This document shows, piece by piece, positions 20,872-29,310 of a stretch of DNA of 64,000 nucleotides (its first letter is position 1; each line of letters starts with the position of its first letter). The notes beneath the pieces were generated by a model. That model was not told the DNA's origin and made no database searches. It saw only the letters and a list, made by a program, of their open reading frames with translations. The translations under genes and the position numbers were made by a program. The stretch is taken from contig NZ_QLKS01000007.1 in the NCBI RefSeq assembly GCF_003350005.1, positions 1-64,000 on the forward strand, read 5' to 3'. This stretch comes from Psychrobacter proteolyticus. Its GTDB lineage: Bacteria > Pseudomonadota > Gammaproteobacteria > Pseudomonadales > Moraxellaceae.

Positions 20872-21555
20872 TTATTTATAGTAAGCATTCTCTGTACGAG
20901 TATGGTCAGTCTCGTCAACCACTTGGGTCAACTCTGGAATTTGCTGTTTCAGCTGTACTTCAACGCCTTGACGTAAAGTCATATCAACCGCTGAACACCC
21001 TTGGCAACCACCGCCAAATTTCAATACAGCGGTTAGACCAATGCCTTCTTCATCAATCAGCTCAAGCAACTGTACGTCACCGCCATGCGCTGCCAAGCCA
21101 GGGTTGATCTCTGACTGCAATACATAGTTGATGCGCTCTTCAACACTGGCATCAGCGCCTACTTTAGGTACTTTAGAGTTTGGTGCGCGGAAAGTCAGCT
21201 GACCACCGAAGCGGTCTTTATTATAATCGATAACCGCGTCTTCTAGATAAGGTACTGACGCCGCCTCAATAAAGGCAGAGAAGTTCTCATACGTAAACCG
21301 CAAATCAGCGCTGTCTTCTTCGCCCGGCTGGTTATAAGCCATGCAGCACTCTGCACGCGGCGTACCAGGATGCTCAACGAAGATACGCACACCGATACCA
21401 TCAGTATCTTGCTTAGATAACAAATCTGCTAAGTAGCCTTGAGCTGACTCAGTAATAGTGATGTTACTTTTCGCTTCGACTTGCTCAGTATCTAGGGCTG
21501 ATTCATAGCCAGCAGTTTGGTCTATTTGGTTATCAGCTTGGTTTTGCTCACTCAT
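20872..21555 (-). CDS. nfuA: Fe-S biogenesis protein NfuA
   Basis: Carrier that delivers [4Fe-4S] clusters to apo-proteins. The product has a degenerate A-type domain (about residues 30-125) and a C-terminal Nfu domain with the cluster-binding pair Cys184/Cys187 in GGGCQGCS. At 227 residues it is longer than E. coli NfuA because of a polar N-terminal extension of about 30 residues. Monocistronic, with its own terminator. The 0.58-kb region upstream has no gene. Confidence 0.95.
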   Translation of the reverse strand: MSEQNQADNQIDQTAGYESALDTEQVEAKSNITITESAQGYLADLLSKQDTDGIGVRIFVEHPGTPRAECCMAYNQPGEEDSADLRFTYENFSAFIEAASVPYLEDAVIDYNKDRFGGQLTFRAPNSKVPKVGADASVEERINYVLQSEINPGLAAHGGDVQLLELIDEEGIGLTAVLKFGGGCQGCSAVDMTLRQGVEVQLKQQIPELTQVVDETDHTRTENAYYK

Positions 21556-22138
21556 AATGTTTCCTATGCGTTATGACACAAACGCTATATCTATTATGGC
21601 TACTGTGTCGTGAATTTGGATTTTTAAAATGTTTACGATTTATATAAGACATGCAGACTGGCAATGATTGATGTTTATTATTGTATGACATTGGCCAACA
21701 TGAGTATAAAGTTTAATCAGTCTATAGCAGTCATTATACCTGAATCACGCATCAATTCCGACCACGCTACTGTGAATTGAACTGAGGCTATTGCAAATGG
21801 TCGTCATTGGTTTTTTTAATGATGCTAACAGGTCGCAAAGTAATTTCATATCTAGACGAGAAACCACAAACACGCTAAATGACTATGTTGGCTGCCAAGT
21901 TATTCTCTATATAAAGACAGCGGTGCCATTTATCAAGCGCACTCAGCATTTTCGATATGCCATACCGTTCACATCTAGTCCGAGCAAGTCATCTGGTTTT
22001 GACGTAGTATTGATAATTTGAATGATTTTGCGCAGTAGCGTTATGAGCATGGTAGCTTTTAATTGTCTTGTATAAACATCAGCTTGTATAAATATCGACT
22101 TGTATAAAGATTATGTGTTTTTTGGATAGGACTATTTT
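21556..22138. other. Divergent intergenic region, no gene seen
   Basis: AT-rich spacer between nfuA (minus) and an alpha/beta hydrolase gene (plus). A 76-codon frame at 21791-22021 has no ribosome site or family resemblance and is not counted. Near 22060-22110 there is a short imperfect direct repeat built on CTTGTATAAA. No strong promoter was identified. Confidence 0.4.
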
Positions 22139-23128
22139 ATGATGACACGGACGTTGCACCTAGTAACCACTAAGGATGATGAGAAAATTGCCGTTTGGAA
22201 AGTAGTTGATAATCCAGAAGAAGATACGATAGCTAACACGTCAAAAAACAGCCTGCCTGACATCACACCGCAAAACATATTTTTGACGCATGGTACGTTT
22301 TCTGACAAGCAAACTTGCCTCAAAATCGCCGAATATTTTGCAGGGATTGGTCATCATTGCTACATCATGGAATGGCGCGGACATGGTGATAGCTCACTAC
22401 CGAAAGAAAAATTCAACTTTGAGACTGTCGCCACTTACGACTATGAAGCGACTTTTCGTTATTTCTTTGAAGAATTAAAGATCGATAACCTGCACTGCGT
22501 TACTCATAGTGGTGGCGGTGTTGGTTTGACCATGTTTCTCATCCAAAACCCAAGCTATATCGATAAGGTCAATAGCATCAGTATGTTTGCCTGCCAAGCT
22601 TTTGGGGCGGTACAAGACTCGACCAGCTACGTGAAAATCCTTACGGCCAAGGTACTTACTCGATTGGTCGGCTTCATACCCGCTAAGCAATTAAAGGTAG
22701 GCCCTTTTAACGAAAGCTACTATACGATGACCCAGTGGTACGATTGGAATTTGCGTAAAAACTTTAAAAGTAGCTTTTTGAAAAACGCTAATTTTGATAA
22801 AGGTAGGACGAATATAGACGGAATGGACGAAAGCATTAGTCAGCAGAAAAGTACTGGTGATGACTTTATCGACTATCGTCATCATATGGCTCAGATTACC
22901 ATTCCTGTTTATTCTATCAGTGCAAAAGGTGATACCTTCATCTCCCCTACTCGCGGCTGTCGTTTGTTTTTTGATGGCTTTGATAATTCAACTAATATCT
23001 TTCGAGAGTACTCGCTCAGTAATGGCGATTTAGATGACTATACGCACAGTCGCATCATGATCAGTCGTAACGCAGCCACAGAGATTTGGCCAACGGTGAC
23101 GGCATGGATAGAGAAGCATGCCCGTTAA
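22139..23128 (+). CDS. Alpha/beta hydrolase
   Basis: A 329-residue cytoplasmic-type alpha/beta hydrolase. LTHGTFSDK is the oxyanion region, HSGGGVG the nucleophile elbow (Ser with GxSxG-like THSGGG), AKGDTFI the likely Asp loop and YTHSRIM the late His. AGGA lies 9 nt before the first ATG; a second ATG follows directly. No signal peptide. The substrate is unknown. It precedes the nicotinamide salvage genes on the same strand with a gap of about 140 bp, so a link to that unit is only positional. Confidence 0.75.
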   Translation: MMTRTLHLVTTKDDEKIAVWKVVDNPEEDTIANTSKNSLPDITPQNIFLTHGTFSDKQTCLKIAEYFAGIGHHCYIMEWRGHGDSSLPKEKFNFETVATYDYEATFRYFFEELKIDNLHCVTHSGGGVGLTMFLIQNPSYIDKVNSISMFACQAFGAVQDSTSYVKILTAKVLTRLVGFIPAKQLKVGPFNESYYTMTQWYDWNLRKNFKSSFLKNANFDKGRTNIDGMDESISQQKSTGDDFIDYRHHMAQITIPVYSISAKGDTFISPTRGCRLFFDGFDNSTNIFREYSLSNGDLDDYTHSRIMISRNAATEIWPTVTAWIEKHAR

Positions 23129-23267
23129 AGCATATGTATCGATTGGACGGTTTCGATAATGACACACCCCTAAACATCTTTATACTTGTCAGAAAGTCAT
23201 AGGCTGTGTCAGTATTAGCGTCATTAATTTTTAATCAATAAAAATAAGTCGTAGGAAGTTGGCGTCT

Positions 23268-24335
23268 ATGAGTGAATTATCAGAGCAACAGTCAGATAAG
23301 CAAAACCTAGATCAAAAAAGCAGTAAACACTACCGTTATCTAGTCTTTATCGGACGCTTTCAGCCGTTTCATGCTGGCCACAAAGCCGTCATCGATGAGG
23401 CGCTAAAACGCTCAGACGAAGTGATTATGCTGATTGGCTCAGCCAACTTGCCACGCAGTTTACGCAATCCGTTTAGCGTCGCTGAGCGTGCCGCAATGAT
23501 TAAAGGCGCTTACTCTGAAGAAGAAGCCGCACGCATTCACTGTGTTGGTCTAGACGATGCACTTTACAATGACACCCGCTGGCTACAGTATGTGCAAGCA
23601 GGTGTAAAATCTGTCACTGGTGACTTGCAGACAGATATTGGCTTGATTGGTCATTCAAAAGACAGCTCATCTTACTATCTGTCATTGTTCCCCAACTGGG
23701 ACTCTGTGTCAGTACCCAGTTATCATAACTTATCAGCCACGCCGATTCGCGACAGCTATCTGATGGGTGCCACGCCGACGCCCGAGCGTACGCCCGAGTC
23801 AACACGCAACGTCCTCGATGCATTCAAAAAAACTGAAGACTATCATCAGCTGCATGAAGAAGCAGACTTCATCGATAAATACAAAAGACAATGGGAATCA
23901 GCACCATACCCACCTACCTTTATGACGGCTGATGCGTTGATTGTACAGTCGGGGCACATCTTGCTAGTCGAGCGACGTAGTATGCCAGGGCGCGGATTGT
24001 GGGCGCTACCGGGTGGATTTTTAAATCCAAAAGAAACGCTATTTGACGCTTGTATTCGCGAGCTGCGTGAAGAGACACGCCTCAAAGTCCCTGAGCCTGT
24101 ATTGCGTGGTTCTTGCCACAGTCAGCATACTTTTGATGACCCGTATCGTTCAGCACGCGGACGCACTATTACCCAAGCGTTTTATTTTCAGCTCAAAAAC
24201 GATCCGAAAGGTTTGCCAAAAGTAAAAGGTGGCGATGATGCGACCAAGGCATTTTGGCTACCATTGGCTGAGCTCGATGCGAAGATGATGTTTGAAGATC
24301 ACTATGCGATTATTACTAAGATGGTGGGCTTGTAG
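23268..24335 (+). CDS. nadM: Bifunctional NMN adenylyltransferase / Nudix hydrolase
   Basis: A two-domain NAD enzyme. The N-terminal nucleotidyltransferase (about residues 22-190) has GRFQPFHAGH with the HxGH signature and a late SATPIR motif, as in NadM-type NMN adenylyltransferases. The C-terminal Nudix domain (about 215-350) has a complete Nudix box (GGFLNPKE ... RELREET). The fused architecture is known from a subset of bacteria, including cyanobacteria and Francisella, with the Nudix part hydrolysing ADP-ribose. The ATG at 23268 is preferred over a TTG nine bases earlier because AGGAAG is spaced correctly. nadV follows by 196 bp. Confidence 0.92.
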   Translation: MSELSEQQSDKQNLDQKSSKHYRYLVFIGRFQPFHAGHKAVIDEALKRSDEVIMLIGSANLPRSLRNPFSVAERAAMIKGAYSEEEAARIHCVGLDDALYNDTRWLQYVQAGVKSVTGDLQTDIGLIGHSKDSSSYYLSLFPNWDSVSVPSYHNLSATPIRDSYLMGATPTPERTPESTRNVLDAFKKTEDYHQLHEEADFIDKYKRQWESAPYPPTFMTADALIVQSGHILLVERRSMPGRGLWALPGGFLNPKETLFDACIRELREETRLKVPEPVLRGSCHSQHTFDDPYRSARGRTITQAFYFQLKNDPKGLPKVKGGDDATKAFWLPLAELDAKMMFEDHYAIITKMVGL

Positions 24336-24531
24336 TTCGCTAATAATCGTTTTTCTAGTAGTCTTTTTTAGTAGCTTTTCTAATAGCTACTTGAGCAAAT
24401 TATTATCAATAACAGCTATCACTAAATATCGTATTAATAATTTGATACCAATGCCGATAGACGGCAATCAACCGCCGCCACCGTTCTTTCATTAAAGCAT
24501 TTGCGGCATTTCAAAGCAGAGGAGTTCTGTG

Positions 24532-25929
24532 ATGTATACCAGTAACCTAAACAATTTAATCTTAAATAGCGACAGCTATAAAACCTCACATTGGGTGCAA
24601 TACCCGAATGGTAGCGAGTATCTGTCAAGCTACATTGAAGCGCGCAAGGGCGACTACGATGTGGTGTTCTTTGGTCTACAAGCCTTTATCAAAGAGTACC
24701 TAAGTACGCCTATCACTCATCAAGATATTGATGAAGCCGAAAAGGTGATTCAGGCGCATGGCCTAACCTTCAATCGTGCTGGCTGGGAGCACTTGATCGA
24801 AAAACACAACGGCTATTTGCCACTACGTATCCAAGCCGTAGCAGAAGGCAGCATCGTGCCCGTGTCCAATGTAGTCTGCCAAGTGATCAATACCGATCCT
24901 GAATTTTACTGGCTACCCAGCTATATCGAAACAGCGCTATTGCGTGCAATTTGGTATCCATCGACGGTCGCTAGTATTTCTCGCTATTGCAAAGACATTA
25001 TCCGTCAAGCGTTAGAGAAGTCAGCGGACAATACAGAGTCCCTGCCTTTTCGCTTGCATGACTTTGGTGCGCGCGGTGCATCGAGCCAAGAAACGGTTGC
25101 GCTTGGTAGCTTAGCGCATTTGGTCAACTTTGCTGGTACTGACTCGATGACAGCGCTTATTGCTGCTAGTCGCTGGTATCAGATGGGTGATGATATGCCG
25201 GCATTCTCTATTCCAGCAGCCGAGCACAGTACGATGACAGCTTGGGGACGTGATGGCGAGACTGCTGCTTTTCATAATATGATCGAGCAGTTTGGCGGTA
25301 AGGATAAAGCCTTTTCGGTCGTTTCAGATAGTTATGATTTATGGAATGCCATCGACAATATCTGGGGCGACGCCTTAAAAGACGAAGTCAAAAATATGGG
25401 CGGTACCTTGGTCATTCGTCCAGACAGCGGCGAACCTACCAAAGTCGTCCGTGAAGCATTAGAGCGCTTGGCAGTGAAGTTCGGTACGACCGTAAACAGC
25501 AAAGGCTATAAAGTGCTACCCGACTACGTACGCATCATCCAAGGTGATGGCATCAGCTCGCAAAGCTTAAGCAAAATTATTGATGTGGTCATTAAAGCGG
25601 GCTTTAGCATAGAAAACGTGACGTTTGGTATGGGCGGTGGTCTATTGCAGCAAGTCAACCGCGACACCATGAGTTGGGCGATGAAATCTAGCGCTATTTG
25701 TATCGATGGCGCATGGAAGGATATTTATAAAGATCCTGTCACCAGCCGCTCGAAGCGCTCGAAAAAAGGACGATTGGCACTGGTAAAAGACGACAGTAGC
25801 CAGCTAACAACCGTCAAAGAAAATGAGATAGGCGATCCAACTGACAATTTATTACGCGATGTCTACGTCGATGGTCAATTGTTAATTGAAGACAGTCTTA
25901 CGACTATTAGGGAACGTGCAGGATGGTAG
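24532..25929 (+). CDS. nadV: Nicotinamide phosphoribosyltransferase
   Basis: NAMPT converts nicotinamide and PRPP to NMN, bypassing deamidation. The 465-residue product has SDSYKTSHW near the N-terminus, HDFGARGASS, FAGTDS, the conserved AEHSTMTAWG histidine region, VSDSYDLWNA and VIRPDSGEP. The ATG at 24532 has GAGGAG 7-8 nt upstream; a GTG three bases earlier is less likely. Together with the upstream NadM-Nudix it forms a two-step route from nicotinamide to NAD. The downstream SGNH gene overlaps its last codons, so the two are translationally linked. Confidence 0.95.
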   Translation: MYTSNLNNLILNSDSYKTSHWVQYPNGSEYLSSYIEARKGDYDVVFFGLQAFIKEYLSTPITHQDIDEAEKVIQAHGLTFNRAGWEHLIEKHNGYLPLRIQAVAEGSIVPVSNVVCQVINTDPEFYWLPSYIETALLRAIWYPSTVASISRYCKDIIRQALEKSADNTESLPFRLHDFGARGASSQETVALGSLAHLVNFAGTDSMTALIAASRWYQMGDDMPAFSIPAAEHSTMTAWGRDGETAAFHNMIEQFGGKDKAFSVVSDSYDLWNAIDNIWGDALKDEVKNMGGTLVIRPDSGEPTKVVREALERLAVKFGTTVNSKGYKVLPDYVRIIQGDGISSQSLSKIIDVVIKAGFSIENVTFGMGGGLLQQVNRDTMSWAMKSSAICIDGAWKDIYKDPVTSRSKRSKKGRLALVKDDSSQLTTVKENEIGDPTDNLLRDVYVDGQLLIEDSLTTIRERAGW

Positions 25930-26765
25930 ACACTAATAAACTAACATCTATCGCAAAAGATGTATTATTTGCTCCCGTTTATCTTTATCAGGGGCGTAAA
26001 ATCAAGCGTGAAACCGTCCGTTTGCCGGAGCCAAACGGCGAAAGGCATGGTATGGTTGATCTATCAAAAGCAGATATTAGACTGTCATCTAAAAACCAAG
26101 AAATGCTCAACTTAATGGTCGTGGGCGACTCAGCAGCAGCGGGCGTCGGTAGCCAAACCCAACAAGAGGCCCTGGTTGGTAATTTGATTCCGATATTGGA
26201 ACAGAATGAGGTTATTCGATCGAATTTTACACAGCTCAATTGGTCATTACAAGCGACAACAGGTCATACCAGCTTTGATATTTTGCGCAGATTATATGTC
26301 CTCGCTACTCCTGACCAACCTATCGATGTGATGTTGCTAAGCGTAGGAGTCAATGACACGACGTCTAATGTCTCTGTGCATAAATGGCAGCAGCAAATTG
26401 AAGACATTATCAATATTGCACAGCGTAAGTTTGGTGTACGCGAGTTAATCTTCTTGAGCTTACCACCGATGGCGCAAATGCCTGCGATCCCTACTCCACT
26501 TAATAACTTTGTGGGGGCAAAAGCCTCAATACTTGATGAGATATTGCAGCAGGTCTGTGCTGCTCATGACGGTGTCAATTATATGGCAACTGACTTTGCG
26601 CGTATGATATCAGAGCATGGCAATGGTCAGCCTATTGATATTTCCGTGATGTTCGCCAGTGATGGCTTTCATCCTAGTAGCCTAATGTACGGTTATTGGG
26701 CACAGCAGATCGTGGAGAACATTACCCAACTATTAGACTCATCCGCTGCTCAGAGGGATTGCTAA
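25923..26765 (+). CDS. SGNH/GDSL-family hydrolase
   Basis: A 280-residue SGNH hydrolase: block I GDSAAAG with the nucleophile Ser, block III GVND, and block V DGFHPS holding the Asp-His pair. Such proteins are esterases, lipases or deacylases; the substrate cannot be predicted. The ATG overlaps the nadV stop by 7 nt with GGAA upstream, so it is co-expressed with NAD salvage. No signal peptide or membrane helix is apparent, which argues for a cytoplasmic substrate. Any metabolic link to nicotinamide is inference from overlap only. Confidence 0.85.
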   Translation: MVDTNKLTSIAKDVLFAPVYLYQGRKIKRETVRLPEPNGERHGMVDLSKADIRLSSKNQEMLNLMVVGDSAAAGVGSQTQQEALVGNLIPILEQNEVIRSNFTQLNWSLQATTGHTSFDILRRLYVLATPDQPIDVMLLSVGVNDTTSNVSVHKWQQQIEDIINIAQRKFGVRELIFLSLPPMAQMPAIPTPLNNFVGAKASILDEILQQVCAAHDGVNYMATDFARMISEHGNGQPIDISVMFASDGFHPSSLMYGYWAQQIVENITQLLDSSAAQRDC

Positions 26766-26793
26766 AAACACGCAAATATTGATCTATCTACAC

Positions 26794-26825
26794 AAAAAAA
26801 CCGCTGAATAATCAGCGGTTTTTTA
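26794..26825. terminator. Bidirectional terminator after the SGNH hydrolase gene
   Basis: A 9-bp perfect stem (26799-26807 with 26812-26820) with a 4-nt loop, A-run left and T-run right. It serves the plus-strand nad unit and the converging rpmE2. Confidence 0.9.
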
Positions 26826-26861
26826 TTGCTTAGCAAAACACATTTATACCATAAGTATAAA

Positions 26862-27140
26862 TTATTCAGCAGCGTCTGCAGCTTTCTTGCTACGGCCACC
26901 AAATGCGCCAAAGCGTTTGTTGAAGCTTGCAACACGACCTTCAGTAGACGTTTTACGTTGCTCACCAGTATAGAATGGATGCGACGCACTTGAGATATCA
27001 AGTGGGTAGTATGGGTATTCTGTACCTTCGTATTCACGAGTCGCTTTAGTCTTAACGGTTGAACGAGTCAAAAAGAACACGTCCGCGTTCGTGTCATGAA
27101 ATAAAACTTCTTGGTAGTTAGGATGGATATCTTTACGCAT
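26862..27140 (-). CDS. rpmE2: 50S ribosomal protein L31 type B
   Basis: bL31 of the type B group, a 92-residue protein beginning MRKDIHPNY with the [14 protein letters not shown] segment ([10 protein letters not shown]) and SFNKRFG. It contains no cysteine, so it is the zinc-free (C-minus) version. In other bacteria such paralogues replace zinc-binding L31 under zinc limitation, usually under Zur. I could not identify a convincing Zur box upstream, and a TATAAT on the minus strand at 27240-27245 may be its -10. Whether a zinc-binding rpmE exists elsewhere is unknown. Confidence 0.95.
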   Translation of the reverse strand: MRKDIHPNYQEVLFHDTNADVFFLTRSTVKTKATREYEGTEYPYYPLDISSASHPFYTGEQRKTSTEGRVASFNKRFGAFGGRSKKAADAAE

Positions 27141-27629
27141 AATATACTCTCTAGGTCCGATGTATGTACAACGTCTAAATACAACACCATCGATGATGTA
27201 TCAAACAAATAATGACATACGTAACTGAGGCACTAAGGACATTATAAGTATGGCAACTGCGTCACTAGCTTATTCCAGCACAAAGCACCACTCTTCTGCT
27301 CACTTAGCCTTTCCCCAGCGGGAAAATTAAACCGCGATTTTAACGGTTTTTGTCACCCAACGCAAGCCACAGTTATGATAGATATATGTGATAAGTTGTC
27401 ACTAAAAGAGAAATAGTGTTGAGATGTATGAGTTAACCCAGTACAATATTTTGGTTAGTTAAATTAATCAATTATACAGATATATGTAGTTAAGCTAACG
27501 AGATTTAGCTTAACTACATATATCTATCGAACTTTTAGGTGATATGGCTAGTCAGTTTTCTACAAAAAATATCGCACTCTTTATTCATCGGTAAGCACAA
27601 CTTCCCTAACACTAAATAAGGACTATTCA
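27141..27629. other. Divergent rpmE2-yceI intergenic region
   Basis: 489 bp without a gene. It contains a likely rpmE2 -10 (27240-27245, minus strand) and a perfect 21-bp inverted repeat at 27478-27525, listed separately. Confidence 0.5.
27478..27525. repeat. Perfect 21-bp inverted repeat
   Basis: Arms 27478-27498 and 27505-27525 are exact reverse complements separated by 6 nt. The arms are AT-rich, built around TATGTAGTTAAGCTAA. There is no T-run after either side, and it lies upstream of both flanking genes, so it is not an ordinary terminator. It could be a cruciform-forming operator, a remnant of a small mobile element or an RNA hairpin in the yceI leader. Confidence 0.85.
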
Positions 27630-28220
27630 ATGATAAACACTACAAAAGCCCTATTGATCAGCTCAATACTTTCTATCACTACCATGGCAAGCGCTGCACT
27701 GCCGACTCAGTGGCAACTAGATAACTCTCACACTCGTGTCGGTTTCTCAGTTGATCACATGGGATTTTCTACGGTCATGGGACACTTTAGCGATGTAGAC
27801 GGTACCGTTAAATTTGATCTAAAGAACCCTAACCAAACCCAGCTGAACTTTGTCATTGATACAGACAGTATCGATACTGCTTGGGCTGCCCGTGACAAAC
27901 ATTTAAAAACGGAAGAGTTCTTTAACGTTAAAAAACACCCTACTATGAGCTTTAAATCTACTCAGGTTAATTTTGTAAATCCGCAGCAAGCAAAAGTAAC
28001 TGGGGACTTTACTTTACTGGGTCAAACCAAGCCGCTAACTCTTAATTTAACGCTGAACAAAATCGATAACAGCCCTCTTACCAAAGAGCCAGTCGTTGGC
28101 TTCCGTGCTACTGGCACTATAGACCGTGCAGCTTATGGTATGACAGCCTACTCTGCTGGTATTACGACCAATGTTCCTATTCAAATTGATGGTGAACTGG
28201 TAGAAAAGAAATCAAAGTAA
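27630..28220 (+). CDS. yceI: YceI family periplasmic lipocalin-like protein
   Basis: A 196-residue YceI-domain protein, a lipocalin-like beta barrel that binds polyisoprenoid-type lipids. An N-terminal signal peptide ends in MASA before ALPTQW, so it is exported. The family pattern is visible: WQLDNSHTRVGFSVDHMGFS, then DTAWAARDKHL, FFNVKKHPTMSF and a final AAYGMTAYSAGI. AAGGA precedes the ATG. It is monocistronic with a terminator after it. The physiological role is unclear; relatives respond to stress or alkaline pH. Confidence 0.9.
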   Translation: MINTTKALLISSILSITTMASAALPTQWQLDNSHTRVGFSVDHMGFSTVMGHFSDVDGTVKFDLKNPNQTQLNFVIDTDSIDTAWAARDKHLKTEEFFNVKKHPTMSFKSTQVNFVNPQQAKVTGDFTLLGQTKPLTLNLTLNKIDNSPLTKEPVVGFRATGTIDRAAYGMTAYSAGITTNVPIQIDGELVEKKSK

Positions 28221-28257
28221 TTCTTACCACGTTCTAATATTAGTATGTTTCAATAAA

Positions 28258-28296
28258 ACCAAAAAGCAGCCCTATTATAAAGGCTGCTTTTTTCTC
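28258..28296. terminator. Terminator after yceI
   Basis: A 10-bp perfect stem (28262-28271 with 28282-28291) ends in a T-run on the plus strand; A-rich flanks make it usable for the converging lipoprotein gene too. Confidence 0.9.
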
Positions 28297-28315
28297 AAAA
28301 AATTGTTATACCGTA

Positions 28316-28753
28316 CTATTTGGTTGGAATGACATGCCAAACGCCAAACTTGTCATCACCATCTTTGTCACCAACTTTTGTATCATTAGCATAGAAGTAT
28401 AAAGGCTTACCACTCATTGCCCATTGATACTTACCATCTTCACGCTTGAATGCAGAAAACTGACCAGAAGCTTTAGCATTGCTTGGTGCCATAAATATCG
28501 GCCACACAACTTGGCAAGCTGCGCCGCAATCTGACTTATTCATTGAATCTTTATCATAAGTGTAAAGCGTCATATGGTTAGTAGCATCCACTAACATCCC
28601 ATTCTTGCTAGTGACTGGCGCTGTATTACTGCTCGTTGCCTGTACTTCATGCGTACCCGACATATCATTTCCAACTACACTCTTTAGGGTTGTACAGCCT
28701 GTCAACGCTAGTACACCTGTTAATGCAGATAACATCATCATATTTTTCATCAT
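28316..28753 (-). CDS. Small lipoprotein, COG4315 / secreted-repeat type
   Basis: A 145-residue predicted lipoprotein with lipobox LTGC (Cys20). The mature part matches the 'lipoprotein_15' repeat family: NGMLVDATNHMTLYTYDKD, then two cysteines in SDCGAACQVVWP, then GKPLYFYANDTKVGD and GVWHVIP. The function of the family is not known; members are often found near stress or redox genes. It stands alone, converging on yceI. Several Met codons at the N-terminus leave the exact start uncertain by a few residues. Confidence 0.8.
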   Translation of the reverse strand: MMKNMMMLSALTGVLALTGCTTLKSVVGNDMSGTHEVQATSSNTAPVTSKNGMLVDATNHMTLYTYDKDSMNKSDCGAACQVVWPIFMAPSNAKASGQFSAFKREDGKYQWAMSGKPLYFYANDTKVGDKDGDDKFGVWHVIPTK

Positions 28754-29310
28754 AACTTCCTTGTAATTTTAGTCATATATTTTATAGCGGTAAGCTTGTT
28801 GTCGTTTAATTTATCAACCGTCCCTACTGTTAATTTCGACATTTGTAATTTTGAACAGTCATCAAAACAAAACCTACGCTTCTTGTTAAGCAAAATAAAT
28901 ATAGCATATGGCTTTATATTATCTTGGCAATCAACATACACGCTTACAAAAGTAATCGAATTTTACAAAACAATAAAACGAGCTTATTTTCGATTTCACA
29001 AGTTTGCCACCTCTTCTGTTTACTCTATTTCTAAACAGACTTATTCGTCTGTATAACTTCACACGTATAGCGCCTCGTTGACAAAAAACATGTATGTGCT
29101 TACGTATTTATCCTCATACTGCCTGTAGTTCTTCGTACAATAGACTTATAGAAGTGAAGAATGGCTAAACAATAGAAAAGATGACTATTGAAGTTCAGGT
29201 TTATGTGTTGAACTTAATTAGCTTCGCACGCATATCAGGAAAGATAAAACATTCAATACATATACAGAGCACGGCCTAATACAGATGCTATTAAGGATAC
29301 AACGACGACA
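28754..29310. other. Intergenic region before the FAD oxidoreductase
   Basis: 557 bp of AT-rich DNA, roughly a third GC. A perfect TTGACA lies at 29078-29083 on the plus strand but is not followed by a good -10 at standard spacing. An 86-codon frame at 28796-29056 has no ribosome site and is not counted. AAGGA at 29293-29297 is the probable, somewhat distant, ribosome site for the next gene. Confidence 0.4.

Noticed and set aside
21791..22021. 76-codon frame in the nfuA-hydrolase gap
   Set aside because: No ribosome site, no recognisable domain and composition like the surrounding spacer.
28796..29056. 86-codon frame upstream of the FAD oxidoreductase
   Set aside because: AT-rich spacer with a non-coding composition, no ribosome site and no homology that I recognise.
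29078..29106. Perfect TTGACA as a promoter -35
   Set aside because: At 16-18 bp downstream there is no acceptable -10 hexamer, so a promoter cannot be supported.
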